From positions 60,739 through 110,556 of the forward strand of contig CADEDH010000013.1 in NCBI GenBank assembly GCA_902826025.1: a stretch of 49,818 nucleotides of DNA. Reading direction: 5' to 3'. This document shows, piece by piece, positions 18,784-27,053 of this stretch (position 1 is its first letter; the number at the start of each line of letters is the position of its first letter). The translations under genes were made by a program, and so were the position numbers. The stretch is from an uncultured Actinomycetes bacterium. Its GTDB lineage: Bacteria > Actinomycetota > Acidimicrobiia > Acidimicrobiales > SZUA-35. The notes beneath the pieces are model-generated. The model saw nothing but the letters and a program-made list of their open reading frames with translations, was not told where the DNA came from and searched no databases.

Positions 18784-21700
18784 CTACCGGGGCCGCGCCA
18801 CCTGGACGACGCAGGGCAGGCGGTTGGCGACGAGTACGCCCCGGCCGGGGGTGGACGGCAGGCCGGGACGGAGGCGGGGGTTGACGCCGGTGATCTCCTG
18901 GACCTCCCGCGATCCGGGTGGTTGGAGGTAGAGCACCGTTCGGGCCTTCTTCATTTCCTGCATCAGCGGATTCGTGCTGTAGCCCCGCAGGGTGGCGGTC
19001 GACGCCGCCCACCGCACACCCCGGGCCAGGAGCGCTCCGAGCGCGGCGTCGAGCACCGGCGCCTCCAGCACGTCGATGTCGTCGACCAACAGGAAGCGGG
19101 GTGTGGCCTCGTCGGCCGCCGCCAGCTCGGCCAGACCGGCGGCCACCGCCGGTGCCCGACCCAGGATGCACCGGTGGGCGATCGCCAGGGAGCCGAGCGG
19201 GGAGCCCGGCGGGCCGACGGCCCAGACCTCGATCCCGGCCCGGGCCAGCTGCAGTCCCACACTGATCAGCACCGTGGAGCGACCGGTACGAGGGTCGCCC
19301 AGAACGGTGAGGCTGTCGTGGGTGAGGTCGAGAGACACCGTCTGAGGGCCGAGGTCGGCCGGACCGATCACTACCGTCCAGGGCGCCGCCAAGCGGCCAG
19401 GGGGAACGGAATCGGGATCGAGTACCGACTCGATCGGCAGCGCGGGCACAGCGAGCTCGGCCAGGGGACATCCGGCCGGGGCGGCGACTTCCCGGGCCAG
19501 CTGCCGGAGCGCGGCCGCCTCCTGGTCGCGTCCCGATCCCCGCCCGCAGGCGAGGGACGCCACCTGGGCGAGATTCGGCCCGTTCAGGAAGCCCCGGCCC
19601 GGTGGCAGGTCGAGGTCGGAGGTGACCGATGGAGGCAGCCCGGCGTCGGCGTAGCCAGCGGGGTCGCTCTGGCGCAGCACCAACCGGTTGGCCACCGCCG
19701 CCAGCACGCCGGGTTTGACCACGGCCCGTCGGGAGGCACTGAGGGCGGTGTGGATGCCGACTTGGCGACCGTCGACGATGACCCGGTTCAACGTATCCAG
19801 CCAGCCGACGAGCTGTGACGACGCCCCCGACCCTTCGAAGGCCTGCGCCAGGCTGCCGTAATCGTCGATCACCAGCAACACCCGGCTGAAGCGCGGGGCG
19901 GCCGACCCGTCCCGGGCGGCGGCGGCCAGGGCGGCCCGACGCTGGCCCAGCAGGCGGTCGAGCAGCGCCACGGCCCGGGTCGTCGCCTCCAGATCGTCTC
20001 CGGCGGCGGCCAGGGCGCACTGGGGCAGAGCGGCCAGCGCCAGCAGCTCCCGAGAAGCGAAGTCGAGGACCACGATCGTGACGGCCGACCCCCCAACCGA
20101 CCCGTTCTGGCGTCGGGGGCCGTCGCCAGCGACGCCGGGCGCCACCAGATCAGGAGTGGGTTGCATGGTGGCGGCGACGGCGAGCGTGCGCAGGGTGGTG
20201 GTCCGCCCCGAGCCGCCGGTGCCGAGGACCAGCAGCCCACCTCCCGCCGCCAGATCCACCACGGCCGGGTACTGGGCCTGGGCCGCCGGATCGTCGACCA
20301 GCCCGATGGCCACCGGCCAACCGGTGGCGCCGTCGTCCCCGGCCGCTGGCGCCGGCGTCACTATCGGCAGGGCAACCCGGTCGGGCAGCTCGTCGAGCCA
20401 GGGCGACGGGCCCCGGGACAGCCCGAGCTGGCCGGCAGCGGCCACGACCGCGGCCAGCATCTCGTCGAGCTGGGTCTCGGCCGGCACCGCCTCCCCCGGC
20501 AACGGACCGGTGCCGTCGGGGGCCGAGGTGGGCCCGGAGGCAACCGCCGGGAGGGGACCGTCGGTCGGGAACGGACGCACGATCACGGGAAGGGGGCCGG
20601 CCGCGGCCTGGCGGGGGGCTCCGGTCCAGGCCGTCTGGAAGGGCACGAGCTGGCCCGGCCCGAGGCGGGCGTAGGCCCGGCCCCGGAGCGGGGTGGGGAT
20701 GAGGGCGGCGTCGTTGGTGCCGATGACGCTGGCCGACTCGGCCCCGTCGAGCATGCGCAGCGCGATCCGCAGGTTCGTGTTGGCCAGAATGTTCTCGTTG
20801 ACCGCGCCTGCCGGCCGCTGGGTGGCCAGCAACAGATGGATCCCCAGGCTCCGACCCCGCTGGGCGATGTCGACCACCCCGGCCACGAACTCCGGAACCT
20901 CCTTCACCAGGGTGGCGAACTCGTCGACCACGATCACGAGCGACGGCGGGGCCTCGTGGGGGAACCGTTCCAGCATCTCGGCCAGGTCCTTGGCCCGCCC
21001 CTGGAGCAGGGTCATGCGCCGGGTCAGCTCGGCCCGCAGCGACACCAGCGCCCGCCGGGCCAGCAGCGCGTCGAGGTTCGTGACGTAGCCCACGGTGTGG
21101 GGCAGGGGGCGGAACTGGTCGCTTCCCGCACCGCCCTTGTAGTCGACGAACAAGAGATTGAGGCGGGTGGGCGGGTTCCAGGCCACGAGGCCGGCCACGA
21201 GCGCCATCAGCAGCTCGCTCTTGCCGGCGCCGCTGGTACCGCCGATCAAACCGTGCGGACCATGGGCCACGAGGTCGAGCTCGAGGGGGCCGGATGGGCC
21301 GAGACCGACCGGGGTGGGCAGAGCATGGCCCGCCGCCTCTGCCCACCGGCCGGCCACCCAGGCCGGTGTGACGTGCTCCACCCCCAGCGCCTGGTTGAGG
21401 GTGACCAGGCGGGGCAACCCCCCCGACGCCGTGGCCGACGAGGCGTCTCGCACCGGGGCCAGGAAGCCGGCCAGCCGGAGGGCGAACCGGGCCGACGCCC
21501 GCTCGATCGTGAGGGGCTGATCCTCCTGGCCCGGGTCGGTGTAGGACAGTTGGGACGGCTCCGCCGCAACGGCCGGCCGGCAGGCCACGGTGGCCACCGC
21601 CTGGCGGGGCACCCGGTCCGTCCCGGTTGTCAGCCACACGATCGAGAGCCCGGCGGCCGGGGCCAGGGCGGCCAGGCGGGAGATCAACGCCGGGTCGGGC

Positions 21701-23385
21701 TGGAGGGCCTCATCGATCACGACCAGCAGCCGGGGCCAGCGCCGGTCGACTGTGCGGTCGGTGGTGGCGGCCCGATCTTCGGCCACCACCAGCAGCTCCC
21801 GGAGGAGCCGTTGGAGCGCTGCCCCGGTGTGAGCGAGGTGGCTGCCGGCCAGAGGCGAGCTGGCGGCCCGGGCATGGGGCAGCCACTTGAGCCACGACCC
21901 CATCCGCCGGTCGGCCCCGGTGGCCGCCACCAGCACGACGTCTTCCGGGCTGTGGAGGCAGGCCATCTGCAACACCAGGGAGGTGGCCAGCGCGGTGGTG
22001 TCACCGGACGCGCCCACCAGGGCGACCACCGGGAGGTCGACCAGGCTCACCGTCACCGGCACCTGGTCCAGCGTGGCCCCCGCCACCAGCTCGTCGGCCA
22101 GCTCCCGACGCAACGCCTCGTCTCCCCGGGTCTCTGGGCGCACCTGCACGGCGGACGGGCGGCGCCCCAGGCCCAGTCGCAGGGCGAGCACGTCGGGGGC
22201 GGCCCGGTGGCGGACCCACAGGTCGGGTGAACGATGCTCAGCCCGCCGGGCCAGCTCAACCAGGTCGGGGGCGCTGGCGAACCGCTGGCGACGCTCGGCC
22301 CCCCGGGCCTCGGCGATCTCGGCCCGGCGGGCGGCGAGTCGGGCCTGGTAGCGGGCGGCCCCCCGGCCGTAGCGCTGCGAGGTACGCCGACGCTGATCGA
22401 CCCAGCTGGCCACGGCCAGCACCGGGGTGAAGGCCGTGATGACCAGGAAACGAGGCGAGTAGAGCAACGCCATCGTGACCCCCATGGCCAGCGGGGCCAG
22501 TGCCGCCAGCCAGGCGAAGCGCACGGGCTCGGGCCGGTCGGGGATGTCACCCATCGGGTCGAGCACCCGCTCCACCACGGGATCAGGGAAATAAGGGGTG
22601 CGGTGGAACGCCACGTCGCCCAGCGGCACGGCCGAAGCGGCCGACGAGCCGGAGCCGGGCGATCGGCTCGGGCCGCCGGCCGGAGGGATCGTGGGCGGCG
22701 GTACCGAGGCCGCCTCGATCCGCAGAGTGGTACCCCCGATGCCGACCAGCTGGCCGGGGGCGACGACCGTGGTGGGCCCGCCGGCCACCACACCGTCGAC
22801 GAGCTGCGGCTCGCCCACCGTCTCCGGTCCGACGTGGAGCGTGATCGTCGGCCCGGGCCCGCCCGGCCGCTGATCTTCGATCAGCAGCTCCGCTTCCACC
22901 CGGGCCAGCAGGGGATCACTCAGGGTCAGCCAGCAGCTCGGGTCGCGCCCCAGCGTGTGGCGCCCGGGCACCAGCGGCACCCGGGTGCCGGCGTCGGGCC
23001 CCGAGGCCACCACCACATCGAGGCCGGGACCGGGCGGACCGTCCCGGCGGGCGGCGCCACCCGGAGCGCGGTGGATGGCGCCGCCCGACGTGGCTCGTGG
23101 GGCGGCGGGGCCGAGCAGCAGCTCCACGCCCGACACGAGCCCGATCTCGGCCAGGGCCAGCGCGCCGTCGAGCGGCTCGCCGCCGGCCAGCGACAGGGTC
23201 ACACCGTCATCGAGCGACAGGCCCATGCCCTCGGCGGCCACCGGACCGGAGGGAGGTAGTGCCTGGCGGAGCGCCGAGGCCAGGTCGGCCACGGTGTGCG
23301 ACCGCCCCTCGACCTCGACCGCCAGATCCACCGGCGGGGCAGCGCCGCCACTGGCGGCGTCGGTGACCCGACACAGGAATTCCAC
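18784..23385 (-). CDS. EccC/EssC-like type VII secretion ATPase with N-terminal ubiquitin-like and FHA domains
   Basis: 1533 residues from GTG, with GGAGG 8 bp upstream. Motor of an ESX/Yuk-type secretion system. Residues 1-95 look like a beta-grasp (YukD/EccD-like) domain; about 125-215 is FHA-like (GRDPSCWLTLSDPLLARVE); about 288-328 holds two membrane helices; three FtsK/SpoIIIE ATPase domains follow. Walker A of the first is GGTSGAGKSE (about 718) with Walker B VIVVDEF. The second (GTGGSGRTTT, about 1058) and third (GDPRTGRST, about 1367) have Arg in place of the Walker Lys, so only the first looks fully catalytic. EccCa and EccCb are fused, as in EssC. The WXG-like partner gene lies 42 bp upstream; no EccB, EccD, EccE or mycosin is in the window. 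Confidence 0.88.
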   Translation of the reverse strand: MEFLCRVTDAASGGAAPPVDLAVEVEGRSHTVADLASALRQALPPSGPVAAEGMGLSLDDGVTLSLAGGEPLDGALALAEIGLVSGVELLLGPAAPRATSGGAIHRAPGGAARRDGPPGPGLDVVVASGPDAGTRVPLVPGRHTLGRDPSCWLTLSDPLLARVEAELLIEDQRPGGPGPTITLHVGPETVGEPQLVDGVVAGGPTTVVAPGQLVGIGGTTLRIEAASVPPPTIPPAGGPSRSPGSGSSAASAVPLGDVAFHRTPYFPDPVVERVLDPMGDIPDRPEPVRFAWLAALAPLAMGVTMALLYSPRFLVITAFTPVLAVASWVDQRRRTSQRYGRGAARYQARLAARRAEIAEARGAERRQRFASAPDLVELARRAEHRSPDLWVRHRAAPDVLALRLGLGRRPSAVQVRPETRGDEALRRELADELVAGATLDQVPVTVSLVDLPVVALVGASGDTTALATSLVLQMACLHSPEDVVLVAATGADRRMGSWLKWLPHARAASSPLAGSHLAHTGAALQRLLRELLVVAEDRAATTDRTVDRRWPRLLVVIDEALQPDPALISRLAALAPAAGLSIVWLTTGTDRVPRQAVATVACRPAVAAEPSQLSYTDPGQEDQPLTIERASARFALRLAGFLAPVRDASSATASGGLPRLVTLNQALGVEHVTPAWVAGRWAEAAGHALPTPVGLGPSGPLELDLVAHGPHGLIGGTSGAGKSELLMALVAGLVAWNPPTRLNLLFVDYKGGAGSDQFRPLPHTVGYVTNLDALLARRALVSLRAELTRRMTLLQGRAKDLAEMLERFPHEAPPSLVIVVDEFATLVKEVPEFVAGVVDIAQRGRSLGIHLLLATQRPAGAVNENILANTNLRIALRMLDGAESASVIGTNDAALIPTPLRGRAYARLGPGQLVPFQTAWTGAPRQAAAGPLPVIVRPFPTDGPLPAVASGPTSAPDGTGPLPGEAVPAETQLDEMLAAVVAAAGQLGLSRGPSPWLDELPDRVALPIVTPAPAAGDDGATGWPVAIGLVDDPAAQAQYPAVVDLAAGGGLLVLGTGGSGRTTTLRTLAVAATMQPTPDLVAPGVAGDGPRRQNGSVGGSAVTIVVLDFASRELLALAALPQCALAAAGDDLEATTRAVALLDRLLGQRRAALAAAARDGSAAPRFSRVLLVIDDYGSLAQAFEGSGASSQLVGWLDTLNRVIVDGRQVGIHTALSASRRAVVKPGVLAAVANRLVLRQSDPAGYADAGLPPSVTSDLDLPPGRGFLNGPNLAQVASLACGRGSGRDQEAAALRQLAREVAAPAGCPLAELAVPALPIESVLDPDSVPPGRLAAPWTVVIGPADLGPQTVSLDLTHDSLTVLGDPRTGRSTVLISVGLQLARAGIEVWAVGPPGSPLGSLAIAHRCILGRAPAVAAGLAELAAADEATPRFLLVDDIDVLEAPVLDAALGALLARGVRWAASTATLRGYSTNPLMQEMKKARTVLYLQPPGSREVQEITGVNPRLRPGLPSTPGRGVLVANRLPCVVQVARPR

Positions 23386-23427
23386 GTTCGTCGCCTCCGG
23401 CCCGCCGGTGCCGGAACCAGCGCCGCC

Positions 23428-24072
23428 TCAGCCCCCGACACCGGCCTGGTCGGCCGACAGCGTGCCGTCTTTGGCGCTGGTCATGAAGTCGGTGATCTGT
23501 TGCATCACCTGGTCGACCATGGCGGTGAGCTGTTCGGTCTGGGCCGGGACCACCACGTTCTGGGCGTAGTCCCGAGCGTCGCCCGACCAGCCCGGGGAAT
23601 CGGCCGTGGCCCGGGGGATGGCGTTGAAGGCATCCTGATTCTCGGCGATCATCCGGCCGATGGCGGTCCGGGTGTCGACCAGCTCGCCGTTGATGAACGT
23701 CTCGAACCCCCCGACGTCGATCCGGTAGTCGTCGGCCTGGATCCCGGGCGGTGGCGGCAGCTCCAGGACCGGGGCCCGATAGGCGAAGACGATGTCACCG
23801 GCGCCCAGTGAGCGCGAGATGTTGGAGGTGACGGTGGCCACGGCATTGGCGAACACCGTCATCGCCTGATCGATCTGGCCCACCGACTCGGTGGCCAGGC
23901 GGATGAGGCCGGGATTGAAGACGGTGTCGGCGTCGGGGCCGGCGTAGATGAGGCTGAAGGCCTGGGTGACGAGCTGGCGCATCCGCTCGTTCACCCGCCC
24001 GAAGATCTCCAACGCCTGTTGCTCGTATCCGTCGATGGCGGCCTGGCTCGTACCGATGATGTGTTCGCTCAT
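23428..24072 (-). CDS. WXG100-like type VII secretion substrate, apparently a tandem of two helical hairpins
   Basis: 214 residues, about twice a WXG100 protein. The C-terminal half has a long helix, a turn with WSGDARDY (WxG motif) and a second helix ending in an acidic tail. The N-terminal half also reads as helix-turn-helix with YAG at residues 43-45 where WxG would be. A Pro-rich connector (LELPPPPGIQADDY) separates them. A secreted substrate or structural partner of the downstream ATPase is inferred. The start at ATG 24072 has AGAAGGAAC as ribosome site. No classical YxxxD export signal is obvious at the end. Confidence 0.72.
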   Translation of the reverse strand: MSEHIIGTSQAAIDGYEQQALEIFGRVNERMRQLVTQAFSLIYAGPDADTVFNPGLIRLATESVGQIDQAMTVFANAVATVTSNISRSLGAGDIVFAYRAPVLELPPPPGIQADDYRIDVGGFETFINGELVDTRTAIGRMIAENQDAFNAIPRATADSPGWSGDARDYAQNVVVPAQTEQLTAMVDQVMQQITDFMTSAKDGTLSADQAGVGG

Positions 24073-24189
24073 TGCTGTTCCTTCTCGACGATCGAAGACC
24101 GCGGCAGGGGCGGTGACGGGCGCCTTCGGCTGCTCCATCGCTCGAGCACAGGCGATACCCGTCGGATCCCTCCGGCGGCACTTCTGTCT

Positions 24190-24243
24190 GTCAGCTGCTG
24201 TACGTCAGCTGCAGTGGTTCGATACGGGAGCCTTGGCTCCGAG
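24190..24243. promoter_or_regulatory. Direct repeats and palindrome upstream of the WXG-like gene
   Basis: GTCAGCTGC occurs at 24190-24198 and again at 24204-24212 (14 bp apart), followed by the palindrome GGAGCC-TT-GGCTCC near 24228-24241. A TATAGT-like hexamer on the minus strand near 24254 could be the -10. This is a candidate regulatory region for the secretion operon. Confidence 0.35.
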
Positions 24244-24310
24244 GCGATACGTCACTATACCTCTAACGACACTCACTCGCGCCAATTACCTGCAAGCGGC
24301 GCCGGCCGGC

Positions 24311-24350
24311 GTTTCGCCGCAGGCGAAACTCGAGGTCCCCGAAGGGGACA
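24311..24350. repeat. Palindromic repeat unit directly after nadC (same family as the 45-bp array)
   Basis: Two hairpins, GTTTCGCC-GCA-GGCGAAAC (24311-24329) and GTCCCC-GAA-GGGGAC (24335-24349). The reverse complement matches the 45-bp tandem units at 26911-27045 (TGTCCC TTC GGGAC, then TTTCGCC TGC GGCGAA). It abuts the nadC stop codon and may terminate nadC transcription. Confidence 0.8.
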
Positions 24351-24351
24351 C

Positions 24352-25239
24352 TCAGTGAGGCTGGACGTCGAGCCCGATGTCGAGCACCGGGGCCGAGTTG
24401 GTGATCGAGCCCGAGGACACGAGATCCACTCCGGTGGTGGCGTAGGCGTCGAGGGTGTCGAGCGTGATCCCGCCCGACGCCTCCAGCAAAGGCCGACGAC
24501 CACCGGAACGCTCGTGCCAGGTGGTCACCTCTTCCACCAGGTCCCTCAGCTCGGCCGGGGAGAAGTTGTCGAGCAGGATGATGTCGGCCCCCGCTTCCAG
24601 TGCCTCGTGCATCCGGGCCGGCGTGTCGGCCTCCACATGCACCACCCGACCCGGCCACCGGCGTCGGGCCTCGGCCACCGCCCCCGCCACCGACGTGCCG
24701 AACAGGTGGTTGTCCTTCAGCATCAGCCAGTCGGACAAGTTGCCCCGGTGGTTGGCCGCCCCGCCGGCCCGCACCGCCGCCTTCTGCAGCGAGCGGTACC
24801 CGGGCAGGGTCTTGCGGGTGTCCCACACCGTGACCCGGCCGGCGGCCAGCTCCACCCAGCGCCTGGCGTTGGTGGCCACGCCGGAGAGGTGGCTAAGGAA
24901 GTTGAGGGCCGTCCGTTCGGCCGTGAGCATCGACGCCAGCGGGCCCTGGGCCGTGGCGATCAGATCGCCGGCGGTGACGGCGTCGCCGTCGGTGAGGTGC
25001 CACTCCACGCTCAACCGGGGGTCGACGGCCCGGAACGTCTCGTCAACACAGCGACAGCCGGCGATCACCCCGGCGGCCCGGGGCGAGAAGGTGGCGGTGG
25101 CCGTCTGGGTGGGGTCGAGCAGGGAGGAGGTGAGGTCGCCGAGAGGGGTGAGGTCTTCGGCCAGGGCCCTGGCCACCAGGGCCTGGATATCGGCCAGGGG
25201 AGCTTGGAGATCGTTGCGGGGGGTGGGCTGCGCCGTCAC
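24352..25239 (-). CDS. nadC: Nicotinate-nucleotide pyrophosphorylase (carboxylating)
   Basis: 295 residues from GTG. Converts quinolinate and PRPP to nicotinate mononucleotide in de novo NAD synthesis. Family motifs are WDTRKTLPGYRSL, VRAGGAANHRGNLSDWLMLKDNH and the C-terminal VDLVSSGSITNSAPVLDIGLD, read as short motifs. Length is normal. nadA and nadB are not in the window. It follows folK on the same strand, separated by repeats. Confidence 0.95.
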   Translation of the reverse strand: MTAQPTPRNDLQAPLADIQALVARALAEDLTPLGDLTSSLLDPTQTATATFSPRAAGVIAGCRCVDETFRAVDPRLSVEWHLTDGDAVTAGDLIATAQGPLASMLTAERTALNFLSHLSGVATNARRWVELAAGRVTVWDTRKTLPGYRSLQKAAVRAGGAANHRGNLSDWLMLKDNHLFGTSVAGAVAEARRRWPGRVVHVEADTPARMHEALEAGADIILLDNFSPAELRDLVEEVTTWHERSGGRRPLLEASGGITLDTLDAYATTGVDLVSSGSITNSAPVLDIGLDVQPH

Positions 25240-25283
25240 CCCCGCACCCTACCCGGTGCCCGGCGACGGCTACAGCAGTGGCC

Positions 25284-25326
25284 GGGGGAGGCGGCCTGCC
25301 GCCGCCGGGGGCGCCAGCCCCCGCTT
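25284..25326. repeat. 43-bp GC-rich palindromic repeat, copy 1
   Basis: Begins GGGGGAGGCGGC and ends AGCCCCCGCTT. It contains GGCGGC-CT-GCCGCC and GGGGGC-GCCA-GCCCCC hairpins. An identical copy lies 82 bp to the right; the related hairpin GCGGC-GTA-GCCGC (25328-25340) sits between them. Confidence 0.85.
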
Positions 25327-25365
25327 GCGGCGTAGCCGCCCGGTGGCTGGGGCCCCACCGGCGTT

Positions 25366-25408
25366 GGGGGAGGCGGCCTGCCGCCGCCGGGGGCGCCAGC
25401 CCCCGCTT
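25366..25408. repeat. 43-bp GC-rich palindromic repeat, copy 2
   Basis: Identical to the copy at 25284-25326. Its last bases form part of the folK stop codon, so it encodes the extreme 3' end of that gene and could act as its terminator. Confidence 0.85.
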
Positions 25409-25856
25409 AGAGGGGCCCGACAGGGCGCACGTCGCCGTAGGCCTCGGCCGCCACGTACCCCGGCACCACCACGGTGGGGTCGATGGCCCACAGCGGCTGC
25501 ACCACGAAGTTCCGCTGGTGCATCCGGGGGTGAGGCACCTCCAGGTCGGGCTCGTTGACCCTCGTGCCGGGGACGAGCAGCACATCGACGTCGAGCGTGC
25601 GGGGGCCCCACCGGATGGTGCGCCGCCGGGCGGCGTCGGCCTCCAGCCGGCGGCACAGCTCCAGCAGCTGGCGGGGCCGGGCCCGGGTGTCGAGCTCGAC
25701 CACGATGTTGTAGTACATGTCCTGCTCGGGGCCGCCCACTGGGTCCGTCTCGAACAGGGGCGATACCGCCACCAGATCACCAATAGAGCCCACGGCGGTG
25801 CGCAGGGCATGGCGCCGGTCGCCTATGTTGGATCCGAGGCCGAGAAAGGCCCGCAC
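25407..25856 (-). CDS. folK: 2-amino-4-hydroxy-6-hydroxymethyldihydropteridine diphosphokinase
   Basis: 149 residues from GTG. Pyrophosphorylates hydroxymethyl-dihydropterin in folate synthesis. It opens FLGLGSNIGDR, with RWGPRTLDVDVLL (HPPK catalytic motif) and PHPRMHQRNFVVQPL towards the C-terminus. It starts 5 bp after the folB stop and is therefore probably translated from the same message. A palindromic repeat overlaps its stop codon. Confidence 0.95.
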   Translation of the reverse strand: MRAFLGLGSNIGDRRHALRTAVGSIGDLVAVSPLFETDPVGGPEQDMYYNIVVELDTRARPRQLLELCRRLEADAARRRTIRWGPRTLDVDVLLVPGTRVNEPDLEVPHPRMHQRNFVVQPLWAIDPTVVVPGYVAAEAYGDVRPVGPL

Positions 25857-25861
25857 GCCGG

Positions 25862-26296
25862 TCAGCCGCCGGCTGGCCGGTCGACCCGGCGACGGTGGAT
25901 ACGGACACCCGTGGTGTCGACGTGCACCGCCAGCGGGGGCCGCATCTTGGTGGCCCGCACCGTCACCTCGTCGACCAGGGCGGCCGAGTCGAGGATCAGC
26001 TCGGCCGTGCGCTGGGCCAGCCGCTCCAGCAGCTGGAAGCGCTCGACGGTGAGGTGGCGGGCCAGCAGATCGGTGATGCCTCCGTAGTCGACCGTGTGTT
26101 CCAGCGCATCGGTGCTCCCGGCCCGAACCAGGCTCAGATGCAGGTCGAGGTCGAACCGGAATGGCTGCTGGCGGGCCTGCTCCTCGGGAAGCACCCCGCA
26201 GTAGACCAGCAGTTCGAGGCCGCGGACCTCGATCCGGTCGAACCGGTCGACCGGGCCGGCCGGTACCGCCACGGGCTCGCTGTCCCCCTCGGACAC
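25862..26296 (-). CDS. folB: Dihydroneopterin aldolase
   Basis: 144 residues. Converts dihydroneopterin to hydroxymethyl-dihydropterin plus glycolaldehyde. Family features are the strand DRIEVRGLELLVYCGVLPEEQ, DLDLHLSL, HTVDYGGITDLL, ERLAQRTAELIL and the C-terminal VTVRATKMRPPL. GTG 26296, 5 bp after the upstream stop, gives the normal length; longer in-frame readings run back into the phosphatase-like gene. It is coupled to folK downstream. Confidence 0.92.
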   Translation of the reverse strand: MSEGDSEPVAVPAGPVDRFDRIEVRGLELLVYCGVLPEEQARQQPFRFDLDLHLSLVRAGSTDALEHTVDYGGITDLLARHLTVERFQLLERLAQRTAELILDSAALVDEVTVRATKMRPPLAVHVDTTGVRIHRRRVDRPAGG

Positions 26297-26301
26297 GGCG
26301 C

Positions 26302-26847
26302 TCAGGCTCCGGCCTCGGCCCGACGCTGGGCCGGCACCACCCCGGTGCGCTCGGCGCTCTCGGCCACGCTCACGATGCGTCGGCCTTCGGGCCCCATCTG
26401 GCGGCCCAGGATGCGCTCCATGACAGTGATCGCCTCGTGACTGACGGGCACCATCTCGGTCCACCGCAGGTAGCCGGCCACGAAGCCGGCCAGTCGGTCG
26501 CCCACCTCCTCGAAGTGGAGCAGGATCTTCTTGCCCCCGGCGAGCAGCGTGGCCAGCTCGGTGTAGATCTGGGGCAGGGCCACATCGAGATTGACGGTGG
26601 GAGCGAACGGCCAGTGCTTCCACGGCATGCCCAGCTCGTCGTAGCTGTGCAGGTTGTGATCGGAGGGGATCAGCGACACGACGAACGAGAAGCTGTTCTC
26701 CCGGATCCAGATCACTTCTTCCTGGCGCCGCACGCGGCGGTGGTTCTGGCCGTAGCCGCCGGGTCGTTCACACAGGGCCAGCTGGTCCTGGATCACCCAG
26801 TGGAACTGGCGGGGCTTGATACCCTGCGCCCACTTTCCTTTCGCCAT
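26302..26847 (-). CDS. Dual-specificity-phosphatase-like protein lacking the catalytic cysteine (putative pseudophosphatase)
   Basis: 181 residues. The opening resembles tyrosine/dual-specificity phosphatase folds (FHWVIQDQLALCERPGG, then VVSLIPSDHNL). The segment aligned to the P-loop HCxxGxxR reads HFEEVGDR: His and Arg are kept at the right spacing, but Cys is Phe, which should abolish phosphatase chemistry. A role as a phosphate-binding or scaffold protein is inferred. It lies 5 bp upstream of folB, in the fol operon. ATG 26847 was chosen because further upstream the frame runs into the tandem repeat array. An alternative is an unrelated fold with a chance motif. Confidence 0.6.
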   Translation of the reverse strand: MAKGKWAQGIKPRQFHWVIQDQLALCERPGGYGQNHRRVRRQEEVIWIRENSFSFVVSLIPSDHNLHSYDELGMPWKHWPFAPTVNLDVALPQIYTELATLLAGGKKILLHFEEVGDRLAGFVAGYLRWTEMVPVSHEAITVMERILGRQMGPEGRRIVSVAESAERTGVVPAQRRAEAGA

Positions 26848-26910
26848 CGTGATCTGTCTCTCCTGCGGTCGGGCCGGTTCAATCCTAACCGGGTGGGGCG
26901 GCGGGGAGCC

Positions 26911-27053
26911 CAAGTGTCCCTTCGGGACCCGGAGTTTCGCCTGCGGCGAACATCCCAAGTGTCCCTTCGGGACCCGGAGTTTCGCCTGCGGCGAACGTCC
27001 CAGGTGTCCCTTCGGGACCCGGAGTTTCGCCGGCGGCGAACGTCCCAAGTGTC
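26911..27053. repeat. Tandem array of three 45-bp palindromic units plus a partial fourth
   Basis: Units start at 26911, 26956 and 27001 with an exact 45-bp period; a partial fourth copy (CAAGTGTC) at 27046-27053 runs into the tilS stop codon. Each unit holds two hairpins, GTCCC-TTC-GGGAC and TTCGCC-TGC-GGCGAA (CGG in the third unit), with only one or two base changes between units. There are no unique spacers, so it is not CRISPR. A related single unit follows nadC in the opposite orientation. Confidence 0.95.

Noticed and set aside
26848..27048. Extended N-terminus of the phosphatase-like protein through the repeat array
   Set aside because: The extension is three repeats of the same AKLRVPKGHLG-type peptide from the DNA array, not protein-like.
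26911..27053. CRISPR array
   Set aside because: The units abut with no unique spacers, and each unit is two hairpins.
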